Shown: in pieces, positions 35,905 through 49,810 of the stretch | Layout of the letters: each line of letters starts with the position of its first letter | Position numbering within the stretch: position 1 is the first letter of the stretch | DNA from: Rallus limicola | Taxonomy: Eukaryota > Chordata > Aves > Gruiformes > Rallidae | Length of the DNA stretch: 64,000 nt | Reading direction: 5' to 3' | Assembly: GCA_022605955.1 (NCBI GenBank) | Contig: JAKCOZ010000058.1 | Span: 1,054,001-1,118,000 of the forward strand | Made by a program: the position numbers and the translations under genes | Notes under the pieces: model-generated | The model's input: only the letters and a program-made list of their open reading frames with translations | Told to the model about the DNA's origin: nothing | Databases searched by the model: none

Positions 35905-35998
35905 CCTCTAAGAACTTCTTAGGGGATATGCTTTAGCAAGGACAGGAACAATTGGACTCAATCTTAAAGGTCTTTTCCAACCTTGTGATTATGTGAAC
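35905..35998 (+). mobile_element. CR1 3' end fragment, plus strand
   Basis: Contains GGATATGCTTTAGCAAGGAC, ATTGGACTCAATCTTAAAGG and TCTTTTCCAACCTTGTGATT. This is the last 90 bases of a CR1 resembling the 3' end at 4780-4860, so probably the same subfamily. Confidence 0.85.
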
Positions 35999-38900
35999 TT
36001 CCAGAAAACTGAGTATCTAAAATTAATTTCCATTATTTAGAAATCAATAATTTTAGCTTGTTTAGTTTATATATTTTTTATTTTGTGCTGCTTTACACAA
36101 TATAGACCTAAAAGCTCCAGTCCTGTTGCCACAGCACTATCAATATGGTATAATAGGATGAAATTCAACTTTTTTTCTAGTGTTTTGTTTTTAAATAATT
36201 AAATAGCTAAGCAAAACACTATGTTTGAAAGAACTTTAAGGCTCCGAAACAAGTAAATACCAATGTTAAAGCTGCTTGTGCAATCTCCTTTTAGCTTACG
36301 AAATTTTAAATTATGCGATCATCTTTTGCAACAAGGACTTTGCTTTGGTTATCAAATACTCTGAATGGCATTCATGTGAAGAGCAGCTACTCACTATTCT
36401 GGTTTTCCTCATTACTGATACATAGGCTTCTTGCCTTGTTACATGCCACTGGCGTTCTGCACGAGGGAAGAGCTATTAATTGCTTTTTTTCCCCTGTTGT
36501 TTTCTGTGATACTCATCGATATAATAGCTGATAAGTTGTAAACAAGCTGAACTGTTGTACCTTGCTCAGATTGGAAATATTACTCCTATTTTACAAATTG
36601 GGATCATAGGGAAGAGTAGTTACAATTAAGAGAGATCAGTTAAATGCAGGCTGTCCGCCTTTAAATTACTCAAGCCTAATTTTACCAATATATTTATCAT
36701 TCAGATGTTTTAAACCACTTCTTTGGCTATGATTATAAGTAGCTGGCGTATTTGTAGGTCATGCGCTCAAATCTTACACCCAGGCCTAGGACCTCAAATC
36801 AAACACGGAGAAATGAAACATACACAATCAGTGACAGCCACTTAAGATGACATTTCACAACTTGTGTATCATTGCATAATATCTCTGGGGCAGCGTCAGA
36901 GATGGAATTCAACTATCCAAGATAGTGTGCAGCTGCCTTAGCTGCGTGGTTTTTTTTATATCTTCTCTCCTCTGTTGCAGTCCTTTCTTGCTTTATCCCG
37001 CAGAGCAGGGTGTAGAGCTTCTGCAGGCAAGACTCCTTCACTACTTGAGCCGGAGCAAAGTGGAAGGAACATTGTGTGCGTGTATTGTAGTTGTACAGAC
37101 GGCATCAGGGAGAAAGGGGTCACGTTTGCGGTGGAGTTGAAGAGCACAAAATTAACATGGCACGCTTCAATTAATTTAATAAACTAACAGATCAAAAATT
37201 ACCATTGTGGATATAACCTACTTTGGTTATTTTTTCAGGAGACTGAAATTGGGAGCCTCCCTTCCAGACTGCAAAATGGAGGCTGCAGTATTCTAAAAAG
37301 TACGGGAGAAAGAAATGGAATTGATAGTTTTGCAAATAGTCAGATATTACATGATTGGTAGATCTCATAGAGAAAAGATCACTGATGTAACAGAGTTTGG
37401 CTACCTTGTAAGATGTGTGTAGAGAAACTGCATTTTTATATAGCTGAGTGTGGATTTATGTAGTCTGGAGCAAAGGTCTAAGCCGTACATTGGGAAAAAA
37501 GTACCTCAGTAAGCATGATATCAAGAATAAAACATGACAGCTAAAGAAAAATTATTTTTAATACCTGCAGGTGTAAAACAGTTTCTAGGTACATTGGAGT
37601 CTCTGGACAGTAGTTAGGATATTTCTGTATTTACTTTTTCCCCACCTTAAATAATATGTGCAGTCTATGGGGCAGTAGCTTAAAAATACTGTGTTGCAGG
37701 TACACTGAACCCAGAACTCTGATAATGGAAAAGTCTGTTGAGATGACAAAAATGTAATAGCTGCAAGTTGAAGTTAGATAAATGAAGAGTAAAATAAATA
37801 ATCCTAGAGAAAACGCCTGCCTTTTTAATAGGATACTTAGCATGAATTATGAAAGTTGATAATACATTTTTCATCATAATAATAAATAAATGTTTCAGAT
37901 TTTGGAGGTTTGGAATTGTCATCTATAATTCTGGTAGATAGCAGCTGTCAGCTTCTGCATATAAATAGTATTGAGTGCTCTAGTGATTGTGAGGACAGGA
38001 GAAATCCATAGCCAAAAAATGAAAATTGTAGGGCAGAAGTAGTAGTATTGGCTCTGGAGTTGTGATTTAAAAATTAAATAATATATTTCCTGAAATTCAG
38101 TCACTGAGCTATATTAAATGAGCTTTATGGATTTTGCTAACATTTTTCAGTGTTGATTTATGAGTAACCTACCTTTTTTAAAACAATTCTAAAGGTGGAT
38201 ATGTTGTAATATTTCATAATTTCACTTAGATTATTTATGTTATTTTTTAGCTGATTCTTGTTCAATATTAATAGTATCTTCTTGTTTTGATAGCTGCCTT
38301 TTATTGTTCTAGTTTTATGTAATTTTGTTAATAGCATCATAATTTTGGTGCCTTTTTTTCTTTAATGTAATTAAATCTTTCCTAAATTTAATTTCTTTTA
38401 GTAAATGACTTCAGAGCTGTTGAAAGTGGATGAAAGTGTACCATCTTGTCAGCATAAAACTAGTTTTTCTTATTGGACTTTTGTTAGCTACTTTTCATGT
38501 AACTCTTGCTTAGCTGCAGGTACTTGACTTAGATTTGTTGGGGTTTTTTTCTGGTTTTTATAATAGTCTCTTCTGGGATAACTTTGTAGCTGAAGCTGCA
38601 CCTGAAAGTGACTTAATATTTCCTCTTTTGTGCTGCAGTAGAGTGTGTTGCTTCGTGCATCTGCTGTTTAGTGATTCAGTTGTGTCTCTGCTGTTTAATG
38701 ATTCATTTTTAACATGTGAACATTTTAGTGAAATTACCACTCTACAGATGATACTTAAATCAGGATTTCCTTTTTGTCAAACAGTCTGATGGAGATGGAG
38801 GGCAGATAAAAGTAATCTGTTCAGATGCAATCCTGATCAGACATACAGTGTTTTCATGCTGGTGAAAGCTTGTAGTGAAATTTGTATTGTATGTGTATTT

Positions 38901-41888
38901 AGTTTTTATTAGTGGAGAGTGTGCCAGGTTCCTAGCTAATTAACAGTTTGTAATCATTTTTTTGCTGGTCCTGAGTTTTTGCCATTTTGTGTTCATCACT
39001 AACCAAGAAAATGGCTGTTAATACACATTTTTACTAATTTTATTTACATTTTTGTTTCCTTAAATGTAGATTATAGCAGAACATACTACTGTAGTATGAA
39101 TTTACATCATCAATACTCACTGTGATGAGCATCCAATCAAAAACATACATTAGTGTACTCTGGATACCTGGTATCTCAGATTTCTACCAAGTTCCAGCCT
39201 TCTCAGTGATGCATCATTCTCCCATGCATGAAAGAACTCAGAGCACATTGTGCCACAGCAAGCAGAGCATCTGTGTGATTGTTTCACAGTGTATTTCTGA
39301 ACTGTTTGTGTGTCCTGGACAGATGGGAGAAGTATGGAAGGAAGGAGAGGAGGAATGGGTGAGCTGTAAGCCCAGAGGATGGGCTTTGGTATTGGCTTGC
39401 TTTCAGCTGTGCTGCTTAGTTTGGGTTGAAAGTACCCTTTGCCTGAGGTAAGAAAGTGTGGGTAGTTTTGCAGCTCAGTTAACATCTAGGCTAAAGGTCC
39501 CTGGATTTGCAATATCCCCACTTAAAGCTTCAGTTAAGAAGTAGTATGGTGGTGGTGGCTTGGTCTGATGGGGCAGATGATTGGTGTCCTTACTGTGTCG
39601 TCTGAAATGGTTGTGCATTTGCTTGACTTGTATTTCAGAATTCAGTTCTGTAAAATCAGAAACGGTCTTTTATACTGCTCATCAGTTTGTTGCTGTTTGC
39701 CACTGAGCTGGGGTAAAGAAGTTTGCTTCTGCTGCTGGTTCCAGCCTTGCAGTGGCCAGCAGCACTGCAGTGCTTCAGTGGGACCATCAGCTTTCAAATC
39801 TACTAGATATTCATAAAGGGTCTGGCTTTTTTTATCAGTTGGCTGAAAGGTGAAGGTGTAGGTGTACATCCTGCTTTGCATATAAGTGATACATACCACC
39901 AGCTGTTGCTATCTAATAAATAAATTGAGAGGGTGGAGCAGGTGGCCCGAGTCTCATGACTACTTTACTGCACTGGAGATTCTTTCATAACAAGAATCTT
40001 GACTAAAACAAATTTGGGTCTTTTTCAGTCTGCTTGCTACGTTGTTGCATTGATGAGTAGAGGTTACTTGTAATATGGACAACAAGTTTTCAGATGTGTT
40101 TTGTCAGAAGGATGTGTGGTTTTATGTAATATGTTGGTGTTTTGGAACCTTGATAAGTGTTCACACAGCTTTCTACACATTTGTAGTTTATTACTGGATG
40201 CTTATTGGAATGTGTCAGAGTATTAATGTCTATTTTAAATGCATATTTTACTACTAGCATCTCTGCTTCAAAACAGATTGTGCAGTTCAGATCAGCTCAT
40301 GTTGAGCACTTGTAGAACCACTGGTGCATATTATGTTACTTGCCTTTTATTAGACAAATAGTATAAATCATTATCACACTTTTCAAAATTTATTCATAAA
40401 AATTATTTTACATCTTTCAAACACTATTTATTGTATGTCTGCAGGATGGCTGATGGTTTGTGGGCTTTCTTAAGCTTTTCACTCGTATGCTGTTTCAAAC
40501 AGTTGAACCACATTTAGCTATGTAAAAGACAACACATGGCTGAAAATTTGAGGGGGAATGGAGATAAGTATTACACTTGTGTCTTACAAACATTCGTTTT
40601 CTTTCCAAACATTAACAAAGCCAACTTATACTTCATATGCCACGGGTTTGCTTCTGTGGAATTGAAGAATCACAGAAATGTCGGGGTTGGAAGGGACCTC
40701 AAGAGATTGCCTTTGGATTCTCCCAATATAAGGAAGTATTGTATGATCAGGGTCAGTATAGCAATCGTTTTTTAACAGGAACCATTTATGCCACTTTGAA
40801 ATAAAATGTAGCTCCTGCAATGTTTGAAGACTTGTTAGGAATTGCCATTTCTTAGTAAAGGTTAAGGGAAAACTTTGGTTTCAGTATGGTAGGAGGGAGA
40901 AGGGGGAAGAAACACACTGACTCCCTATTTGCTACCATATCATGTAAAAGGAACTGAATGCTACACGAGGTTGCAGTGATAGAGAGGGGAAGACTTACAT
41001 TAACCCTTAAGTTCTTCTCCCTTCCTCTTCTCACAGCCAATTTGTGAGTGAGGTTAAAAATAGGACAGTTACCCCGACAAATGTAGACAGATTGTTTTGA
41101 GACCATGTTGTAGATTTATTCCCAGGCTGTCTTGCAAGAGCTATAAAAGAGCTGTGGTAGTGAGGGGGAAAAACCCTCCCTGATCATGATGATTGTGGAA
41201 GCTGCAATAACTACAGTTCCATTATGGCTATTGCTACCATGATGGTTAGCAGTGTGTATGTTTGAGAATATTCACATAGAAGTAAATTTAGATCAGTTGT
41301 TGCTGGGCAGAGTTGCAGGCACTTGGTTTGATGGAGGTCTGAATTTAGGTATGGATTTTCTAATCCTGGGGTTGGCTATAGATAATTACCTCTTTGGTGG
41401 TGAAAATAATGGGCAGCACTATAGGAAACCTGCAGGGTGGCAGAGGTGTGTTCATACTACTCTAACAACTGTGATGATTTATAAGATAAACATGAACAAT
41501 GTTGAGAACTAAACAGATCTTGCTTACTTGCCTATGTGTGCAACATTACCTGCAGTATACTAGCTACTGGAATCTAATGGATATATGACAAATGGAAAAA
41601 ATTACAGAGGAAAAGGTTTTAAAGAAGAAAAACTCTCTGGTTTACTGCTCTGGAGAAGATCAAATACCTCTGCCTTTATTGAAGGTTCAAGAGCTTGTAA
41701 TCTATGTCCTTAGAATGCCTTTGATCTTTTTTGATTTTGAAGGATCTGAGATGTCATTTTTATGTTTATAAATGGGGAACACATAAGACAAATTTAAAAA
41801 TTCCTTTACAGGTCACTTTTAAATATCTACCAGGTAGAATTGCTGTTTGAGAAGATGCTCATAGTTTGTGTTTGATGTGCATTTACAG
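35999..41888 (+). other. DCP1B intron 3, last part
   Basis: No exon recognised. It contains a short minus-strand CR1 piece (40662-40718) and an imperfect 27-bp direct repeat near 38658-38705 built on TCTGCTGTTTA. The acceptor before exon 4 is GTGCATTTACAG. Confidence 0.5.
40662..40718 (-). mobile_element. Short CR1 3' remnant, minus strand
   Basis: AGAATCACAGAAATGTCGGG followed by GTTGGAAGGGACCTCAAGAG is the complement of the CR1 3' end. Only about 55 bases remain. Confidence 0.85.
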
Positions 41889-41955
41889 TGTCCATATATG
41901 GGATTTGGTTTTATGATAAGGAAGAATGCCAAAGAATTGCAGAGCTCATGAAAAA
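41889..41955 (+). CDS. DCP1B: DCP1B coding exon 4
   Basis: Encodes residues 108-129 (LSIYGIWFYDKEECQRIAEL, then MK and two bases). It includes tryptophan 114 in the EVH1 domain and the following alpha-helix. The donor is AAAAA|GTAAGT. Confidence 0.96.
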
Positions 41956-44149
41956 GTAAGTGATGGGTAAACAAGACTTTTTGTGCTTACTTTATGTATG
42001 TATTTTCATACATACATGCACGTTATATTACTAGGATGGTCATACCTTTCTGCTTTAAACCTGTATTTGTAGACTGTGTTGCAAGTTTAATTGTCACACA
42101 CTTGCATTTTGTATCATCAGAAAGAAGTCACTGTATTGTAATACTTTCTCATAATTTGCTGTGCAGATTACCAGCTACATCAGAATGTACCAGTTCATCT
42201 GATTTATTTCCTGATGACTCAGAGATGTTTTGAAGAACTGTATTCTTTGGGGGTTTAATATATTTTTTAGTTTGGTGAGATTTTTCATGTTGCTGGTACC
42301 TTTTTTCCCCCTGTATCAATGTAAGTGTTGGCTATCATGAAGGCATACTGCAATAGCACAATTTCTCTGGGTTTTAACTTGTTTGTACATCATGGCTGAA
42401 TTCCTGCTTCCTCCTGTCTTAGCAATATGTACAAAATTCACTTTGCTTTTGGAATATAAAGCAAGATTTTAAACAGCTTTGAATTTGTTACTTTTATGTA
42501 AATAATATTATTTTATGCAAGTTATACAATCTTTAATTTTGCAATCAAATCAGAGATTAAAATTTCAAGCAGAATCATATTTTCAGCTGTATTTTAACCT
42601 AACAATATCAATGATTAGTTTTTTCACTGTCACTGCTTTCTTCATGTGTCCAGGACAGACAGGGCTCATTCTTCTGCTCTACCATGTGGCTGGCCTAATG
42701 GCTTGTTTGCAATGATCACTTTCTTACAGCTCTTTTCTGCAGGTTTTCATGTTAGTTTGGAGCGGAAGTCTTACAGATTTTATCAACATACACCTCTACA
42801 AAATTTTGATTGCATAATTTGGAGGATATAGTAAAGGGGTCCAAGAAAAACAGGCAGAGATTGGATAATTCGGTTGCCTGTGGTACATCGGGTTGGACAT
42901 ACCAGTGTGTCACAGCCCTTTTAAGGGACAGGAGGAGGGATGATGCAGAACATCATCTTTGTCAAGATGTAGAACAACATCTTTGTCATCCCACAAAAAG
43001 CCATGGGAGGCAGATAAAGTCAAGTCAACAGCATTAGGTACTAACAGAGCGCAATGCAAAGTCACTGTCAGGACCTATGAATCTCTCCTTCTGAGGTCAC
43101 CTGTCCCCAGTCTTAACAGCTTCTGTAGCCAGAAGCATGCTGAGGAAGTGACATGGATTTTGATTGCTGAAGCTACCAAGTGCCCAAAAGCCCATTTATG
43201 TGCCCCGCAGTACTAGTCCAAACGAGGCTCATCCTTACACATCTTGAGCCATAGCAAAATGCTAAAGCTCTTCCACCACTATGTTCCAGATAGGATTTGT
43301 TATAAAATGCAGTTGTGCTTCCTACCTATCTCTGCTTAAAGTAATACCTGCTGCTTTTCATTTTGCAGTGGCAAAACATTGTGAAACACAGACTGTGACA
43401 ATGGTGGGGGTTTATTTAGAGGTTTTTGTTGGTTTTCTGTATATCCTACAGCTCTAAAATGAGTCAGTTGTGACCCAAGAAATAATTGATGGGGATGAAT
43501 TTACAAAAATAAGCAATAAACCCTAGGAAGCCTAGGTTTTTGACAGCTAATTTTAGTTAACTAGCTCAAGTTTCATTTGGTGGTGATTAGGTATCCTCAA
43601 ACTGGTAATTTACTATAATAAAAACTAGTTTTCAGAGGATTCATGCAATTGTAGACTATGTGTAGTGGTTTATAATAGCCGTGTTGCATATAGATAAAAA
43701 ATACCCTGTCGCTCAGCCAATTGGCTGTGTGTTTTTAATTCTCAGCATTCTGCAATAATAATAAAACAGCTGGGGCAGGAAATTGGTCATTTGCTAGTAG
43801 TTAATGACTGATTTGTGTGTGTTTGCCATCCTCCACCACCAACAGATCTCAATAACGCTATAAGTTCCCGGCTCCTTCTGGGTATAAAAATTGTGACTGA
43901 GTTACGGAAATTTTGGGGTATGGCCGAGTGTATTCAAGATTGGAGAAAATGAATCTCATGCCTGGTCGAATTGTGTTTTAATACAGATCTTTTAATAGAG
44001 GGGTTTTTTACACATGTTTTAATGTAGATGTGGGGGGGATGAAAATATTTGAGTTTTGATTAATTATTATAAAGTAGCTGTGTTTAGACTTTTTATATTT
44101 TGTCGCATTTTTTTGGTTTACATTTTCTTCTCTCACCTCCAACTTTCAG
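41956..44149 (+). other. DCP1B intron 4
   Basis: 2.2 kb, no gene recognised. A near-tandem duplication based on AGAACATCATCTTTGTCA / AGAACAACATCTTTGTCA lies at 42946-42989. The acceptor is CTCCAACTTTCAG. Confidence 0.8.
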
Positions 44150-44285
44150 CCTAACTCAGCAGGAACAGTTCAAAGCACAGCAGTGCACAGGAACAGGAGT
44201 TTCCCCAATGATGATTAATTCTGCTAATAACAAAGAAGTGGATATCTTACGGATGCTTACCAAGGCCAAAGATGAGTATACCAAG
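44150..44285 (+). CDS. DCP1B: DCP1B coding exon 5
   Basis: Encodes residues 130-175: the end of the EVH1 helix (NLTQQEQFKAQQ), a short variable linker, and the conserved KEVDILRMLTKAKDEYTK. It ends in phase 0 before GTGAGA. Confidence 0.96.
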
Positions 44286-46034
44286 GTGAGACTTGCTGTC
44301 TATAAAAAAGAGGACATTTATTTTTTGCTACATGTGATGCCAACTTGTTCACACTTTACATTTTAAAACAGAGAAGGTTTGGGGGTTTTTTTAGTCTTAT
44401 TCAAAGTTAAACTGATTTTGTATACAGTGCTCTCTCATTTTGCATATATGTAGCTGGTAGAAAGGTTTTGTCAGACTTTGTTAAAGATTCAAAAGGAATC
44501 AATGTTATCAATAAAAACTTTCTGAAAGGAGAACATGTATATGTTCTTCGCTGAATGAAGCAGGCGGAACAAGTGTAAATGGGCTCTCATTTTGACTCTT
44601 AAAGCTCCTGTGCTTATCATGTAGCACCCATGTCCTCTTTCTGGGTGGAGTATTCAAACCTGCTAATAGTTTCTGTGGTTTGTACAAGTAACTTCCTTCA
44701 GAAAAGACCTTCAACTGTGAAGTTACTGCTTTTAATTGTTTTCTGCTACTTTGAAACTAATGGAAGGAAATGAAGAGGTTGAAATGTAGTATGATTTCAG
44801 CCCATGTGCTGCTTTGGTCTTCTGAGGCTTCTAAATAAAGAAGTAACTAATGGACTAATAATGTTCTGTGTTATTGAGCAATCAAAAATGTTTTACTTTG
44901 GGGAATAAAACTCTAATAATTTTAACTATTCATATATATGCTGTGAATTTTTACAGAGCCCGCAGATTCCTACTGCTATTTTCTGTATTTCATATGTGTT
45001 GTCATGCAATAATAAAGCTCATAAGTGTTCTGAGTCTAGAAATATACATCTTAAACATAAGCAATTTAAAGAGAGAAAAAGTTATTTTTCTGAAATGTAG
45101 CTACTAATAAGACCCTCAAAAAGATAATAGCAAACTGTTTGTGTTATGGTGAAATGCAGCCCTTTTTGTTGTGCTACAGCTTCTTTTGAACCTTAGGGCC
45201 TTCTTATTTTCTATAATAGGGTCTTAATGTATTATAGTGGACAAAAACATCCAAGACCTGGTATCTCTGTTTTAAGACTGAATTGGTATCTCGTCATAGC
45301 ATAAAAAAAGTATCTAGTTTTGGCATACTGTGAATGGAAAACTGGAAATGTATTAGGCTGGCTTCAGATTCTATGAAAGGGAGATAATGAATCTTTACAA
45401 AAGTTAACTTCATTTTCTACATGAACACACAGAAAATCAAAGCAAAGAAAAATAAATTCTAGAAGATCTGTTGTTTAAATAAAAGGCCTGTGGGATTTTT
45501 CTTCCCCTGCGGATAAGATCTTGGGCATACTTGCTTCTTGCCTCATCTTAATCTTTATGCATTGAAGTGACTGCTAAGGAAATAACATGAAACTTCCTCT
45601 TCGTTTGGGACATGAGCACTTAGGAGTATCTTAGGTCTTAATTTCATATGTGGGGTTTTTTCTTGTTTTTTGTAGTAATGTAAAATTAAGAAGGGTGTGA
45701 TAAATAAAGACAACAGCAACCATTTTTGTATTTTATGTAAATATATTTCACAACAGTCATTCCTTTTTGGCTGCTTTATGACATCTACATCCTTGCCAGT
45801 GTATGTCTTGTGACCACAGTGCTGATGTGTTGAATCAGCTATGAAATACATTCTTCTTTTTTAATTTTTTTGTGGTTTTGGAAAAGAGAATGTTTTAAAT
45901 TGTTGGGAGTTTTCAGGTACTTTAACTTTTGATTGCTTGACTGTGTGAAGTACTTGATAGTAGGATTCAGAAGACCTAGCTTTCCTGAGGACACTGTGCT
46001 GTACTCAGCCTGTATGATGCAGAGTCTACATTAC
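44286..46034 (+). other. DCP1B intron 5, first part
   Basis: AT-rich sequence with no recognised exon or repeat. Confidence 0.5.
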
Positions 46035-47175
46035 TGGGGTGGTTTGACCCTGACAGGAGGCCAGATGCCCAACCAAGTAGCTTTATCACTCCCCTTTTCA
46101 ACTGGACAGGGAGGAAAACATATATTGAGAGGCTTAGGAGTTGAGATAAGGACATGGAGAGATCATTCTGCAATTAGTGTCACGGGCAAAACAGTTTCAA
46201 CATAGAATAAAGGACAGAAACTCTCTAATTGACGACACTGCACTGCACACCCAGTGACACCAGAGTTGGGTAATGAGAAATGTGACCAGATCTTAAAGCA
46301 CCTCCCCCCACCCCTCCCTTCTTAGCAGACTTCACTTTAGTCATGATTTCACTTCCTTCTTCCCCCCCAAATTGTGGCACAGGGAGGGGCAGAAAATGGG
46401 GGAATGTGGATTTCAGTCAGCTCCTCATGATTTGGTTTCCTTCTTAGTCAGGGGGGTCATTCCTCACACCCTTCCCCTGCTCCAGTGTGGGGTTCCACCC
46501 ATGGGAGAGACATTCCTCCACAAACTTTTCCAATATTTAGTCCTTTCCCACGGGGCTTTATCACTTCACCAACTGCCCCAGCATGGGTCACTTCTGTGGG
46601 GTGCAGTCATAAAATCATAGACTGTTTCTTAGTCTCTCAGGCCTAGACCACTCCAGCATTAACCCCACAGAGTCACAAGCCTTCCCCCCAGCAAACCTGC
46701 TCCAGCGTGGGTGTTTGTTTCTCTCTCTCTCTCTCTCTCTCTCATCTCTGTGTCTCTATCTCTCTCCATGGGCTGCAAGTGCTGTCAGAGGCTTGCTCCA
46801 ATGTGGGTCACAGTGTCTTCAATGTGTTTCCACCTGCTGCAGCATGGAGTCTCTCCACAGGGTGCAGGTGGGGTCTCTGCTCCCCATCATCTCCCATGGG
46901 CTGCAAAGGAACACACCTACTCCACCATGGGTTTCTCCACAGGTTGCAAGGGAGTCTTTCTCTCTGATGCCCAGAGTGCCTTCTCCCCCCCTCTTCTTCA
47001 CTGCCCTTGGTGTCTACAGAGCTTCCTATATCTTCTCATTCCCTTATCTTGTGGCAAAAAGCAGCTGCTTGCTTTTTTTTCCTCTTAAATGTCATTCCCA
47101 GAGGTGCTGTGTCTGGTGCAGATGGGCTCAACCTTGGTCAACAGTGACTCCGGCCGTGACTCCGATGGTGTGTCC
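46035..47175 (-). mobile_element. Avian endogenous-retrovirus-type LTR, minus strand
   Basis: Same family as 12780-13740 but in opposite orientation. It starts at TGGGGTGGTTTGACCC, the complement of the family 3' end, then GGACAGGGAGGAAAACATAT and the complement of TTTTGCCCGTGACACTAATT. A body follows in which motifs like CTGCTCCAGCGTGGG and CATGGGCTGCA recur, with a CT microsatellite inside (46721-46742). Open frames of up to 170 codons on the plus strand arise from this low-complexity body and are not genes. The 5' limit is approximate. Confidence 0.62.
46721..46742. repeat. CT dinucleotide microsatellite
   Basis: Eleven uninterrupted CT units, with further CTs after a short break. It lies within the LTR. 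Confidence 0.95.
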
Positions 47176-49429
47176 TCTGTCATTATGTTCATTAATGTAT
47201 TGTGGCTGCTTTATATCAGCTAGGTAGAAATCCCTAGTTTTCAGGGCTTTTTAGCTCTGCTCTCAAGCTGACAACTTGCAAACTCTTGTTGCTTTAAGCA
47301 TAGCCATCTATCTACAAAGCTCTTCAAAATCCCTTCAGGTCTTGGCTGACCTTCTTATATCAGATTTCTAGCATCACTTCATTGTACTTGATAGTCTTTG
47401 CAGTTCCTGTGTCTCAAACTCGGGATTTTTGCTGTGGAGCATTAGTTTGCAGTGTGACATGGCATTTGCTTCAGGAGAACTGCAATAATGAGGTACCATG
47501 CTTGTCCATTGTTTGTTTCCTTTGACAATATTCTGTTCAGCTTGAGCTTCATATTGTACAGGTAGACTATGAAATCTTACAACACAGAGCAGTTGTTTGC
47601 CTCAGATGTCCCTGATTATACTAAACTTGCCTAAAACATCCTAAGTGGTGGTCTCATTCTTTTTTCTATTAATGTGTGCCTGTTTTTTTTCTCAGTGTTG
47701 CTTAGCATTTCTTTGACTTGATCTTAGAACCCTTTTGATTTCTTCTGCATCTTTTGCAGGAGCATAGCTTTGAATGAGACATGCGACTAAAAGAGTCGTA
47801 TGAAGCAAGATGTAGTAATTGTCAGATGTTGCAGCTGAGTACGCTTCTGGTTCTATCACTAAAGACCATGGTGACATTTCTTTCATGCTGCTTTTTGCTA
47901 TTTGATGGTCATGGCGTCTCACATCATCTTTACCTGTCCATCTGACTGTTGCTTAAAATGTCATGCTGGTGCTCCTAACTTACTCATCAGCAAGTCTATG
48001 CCACTACCCATCTGCCAAAGTGACCTTACATTCTGAGCTCCAGTAGTTACAGATATCTTTGAAATAATCACTGGGGTTTTTTTCTTTTCAACATACTTCC
48101 CTGTATGCAATACCAACCTTCTAGCCATGTTAGCAGACCATGGAAAAGCTACCAGGTTAGGTCAACTTCATTCTCTAGAGGCCTTCATATATGCTGCTGT
48201 TCATTTTGCTGGGGAATTTAGTCTGAAAAATATTTGTACAGTGATAACTTGTCAAATGTACAATGATAACAATTAAACTCTCCTGCTTCTCACTTCATTT
48301 TGATGTGCTTAGTTCTGTGATCATGCAGAGTAAGACAGTGAATCTAAGGTACTTGTGGTTTCTGAAGACGTTAGCCTGTTAAAATATCCTGGAGAAATAA
48401 GGGTTGGATTTATTTAAATTCTGCAGAACTCATTGTGAAATGTGCAAGAGTGTGTTAAAGAAAAAAGTTTAAGCAAGTGCTTATAGTTTTTTTTTCCCCA
48501 AAAATCTGTGCTGAAAAATAGCAATAAGAAGGAGAAATAATGAAGAAAATACTGGAAAAAAGGCAGCATCCTGTAGGAGAGCAGTTTGAGAGAAAAAAGC
48601 TATTTATTCTTACTGAAGTGTGGTTTTGGTCTATATAGTATCCTAATGGGTTGGGATCTGTCCAATCTAAAAAAAAAAAAAGATCCTCATCTGTTTAAGT
48701 GTAGATCAAATAGGGGCTACAGGAAGCATTTATTTGAATTATGAAAAAAACCCTTTTCATCTTATCATTAACTAGGTAAGATGTCTAATTGTCATTAAGG
48801 GTAAGGGAATGAAAAACAAGTCACCAGTAAGAAACTGAGTGGGAAGGGTGATTTAAGAATAATTCAGTCATTTGTCCTAATGTATTTAAAATTTAAAAAA
48901 CAAAAAAGTTAATGATGTCACAAAAGGTTCTGTACTAGGACATTCCTGACGGTCCATATGAACTGCCTGGAAGTGATAAAGTTTGTAGAAAGCAAACAAA
49001 TAGATAGTCATGAGGCTTACCTTATTCAAGTTCAAGAAAAACAATGTGTAAGCTCAGAAGACCAAGAAAAACTGAGTTTCAACAGTGGATTTACAAATGT
49101 AACTCAGAGCTAGTAAAGAAAGGAAACTTCCTTAGTTTAAAAGCTTTACTAGTTATGTTAGTGTTGTAGGCTTGTCTTCTACACTTTTATTGATGGCTTC
49201 TTTCTGTTACAATTTTTCATAGCAATCCATTCATAACTATTTTAAATATGAATTGCAAAGCTAAACTGAAACTTCAGTTAAGTGTAGATTTCTATCAAGT
49301 GCTTCTATTAATCAGGCTTTGAATCATAGAGAAGGGAGCATAGAAGCATGGACCAGCTTGAAAAGAAAACTGTTTTGCTTACCATGAATAGTCTTTGGAT
49401 ATAGGGCTTCACTTGAATTTTGGGACATC
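47176..49429 (+). other. DCP1B intron 5, middle part
   Basis: No exon recognised. On the minus strand 47692-47922 contains a degenerate frame with SYAPAKDAEE, faintly like the endonuclease of RTE-type retrotransposons. The rest is AT-rich. Confidence 0.4.
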
Positions 49430-49810
49430 CTGAGGCATCAAACTTGCACTGCACCATGAGAAGATGTTAAACAGTATTGACCCCAATGTCAAATCCTGAG
49501 GTACACTGCTAGTGACTGGCCTCAGTTTGACTTCATGCTAACAATACTTTGAGTCCAGCAAATCAAACAGTTTTCTGTCCACCTCACTGCCCAGTTACGT
49601 AGTCTATTTCATCAGTTTGTCTTTGAGGGTGTTAAGGAAGACAGTGTCAAAAGCTTTGTATAAGTCAAGGTAAACAATATCTACTGTTCTCCCATCATCT
49701 GCTGAGCCAGTCATCTCACTGTAAAGGGCTGTTGGGTTGATCAAGCATGATCTCCCTGTTATAAATCCATGCTGGCTATACCCTGTCACTTTTTTGTCCT
49801 TAATACTTTT
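49430..49810 (-). mobile_element. CR1 ORF2 reverse-transcriptase remnant, minus strand
   Basis: On the minus strand the translation includes QHGFITGRSC, then VDIVYLDLYKAFDTVFLNTL, and further on RPVTSSVPQ followed by a decayed LGSILFN. These correspond to the CR1/LINE reverse-transcriptase blocks QHGFxxGRSC, VYLDFSKAFDTVSH and VxSGVPQGSVLGPxLF. A stop codon between the blocks and substitutions in the conserved glycine show that it is dead. Confidence 0.88.

Noticed and set aside
46711..47227. Overlapping plus-strand open frames of 125 and 170 codons.
   Set aside because: They lie in the CT microsatellite and low-complexity body of a minus-strand LTR, and their Ser/Leu/Cys-rich translations follow from the CT-rich base composition.
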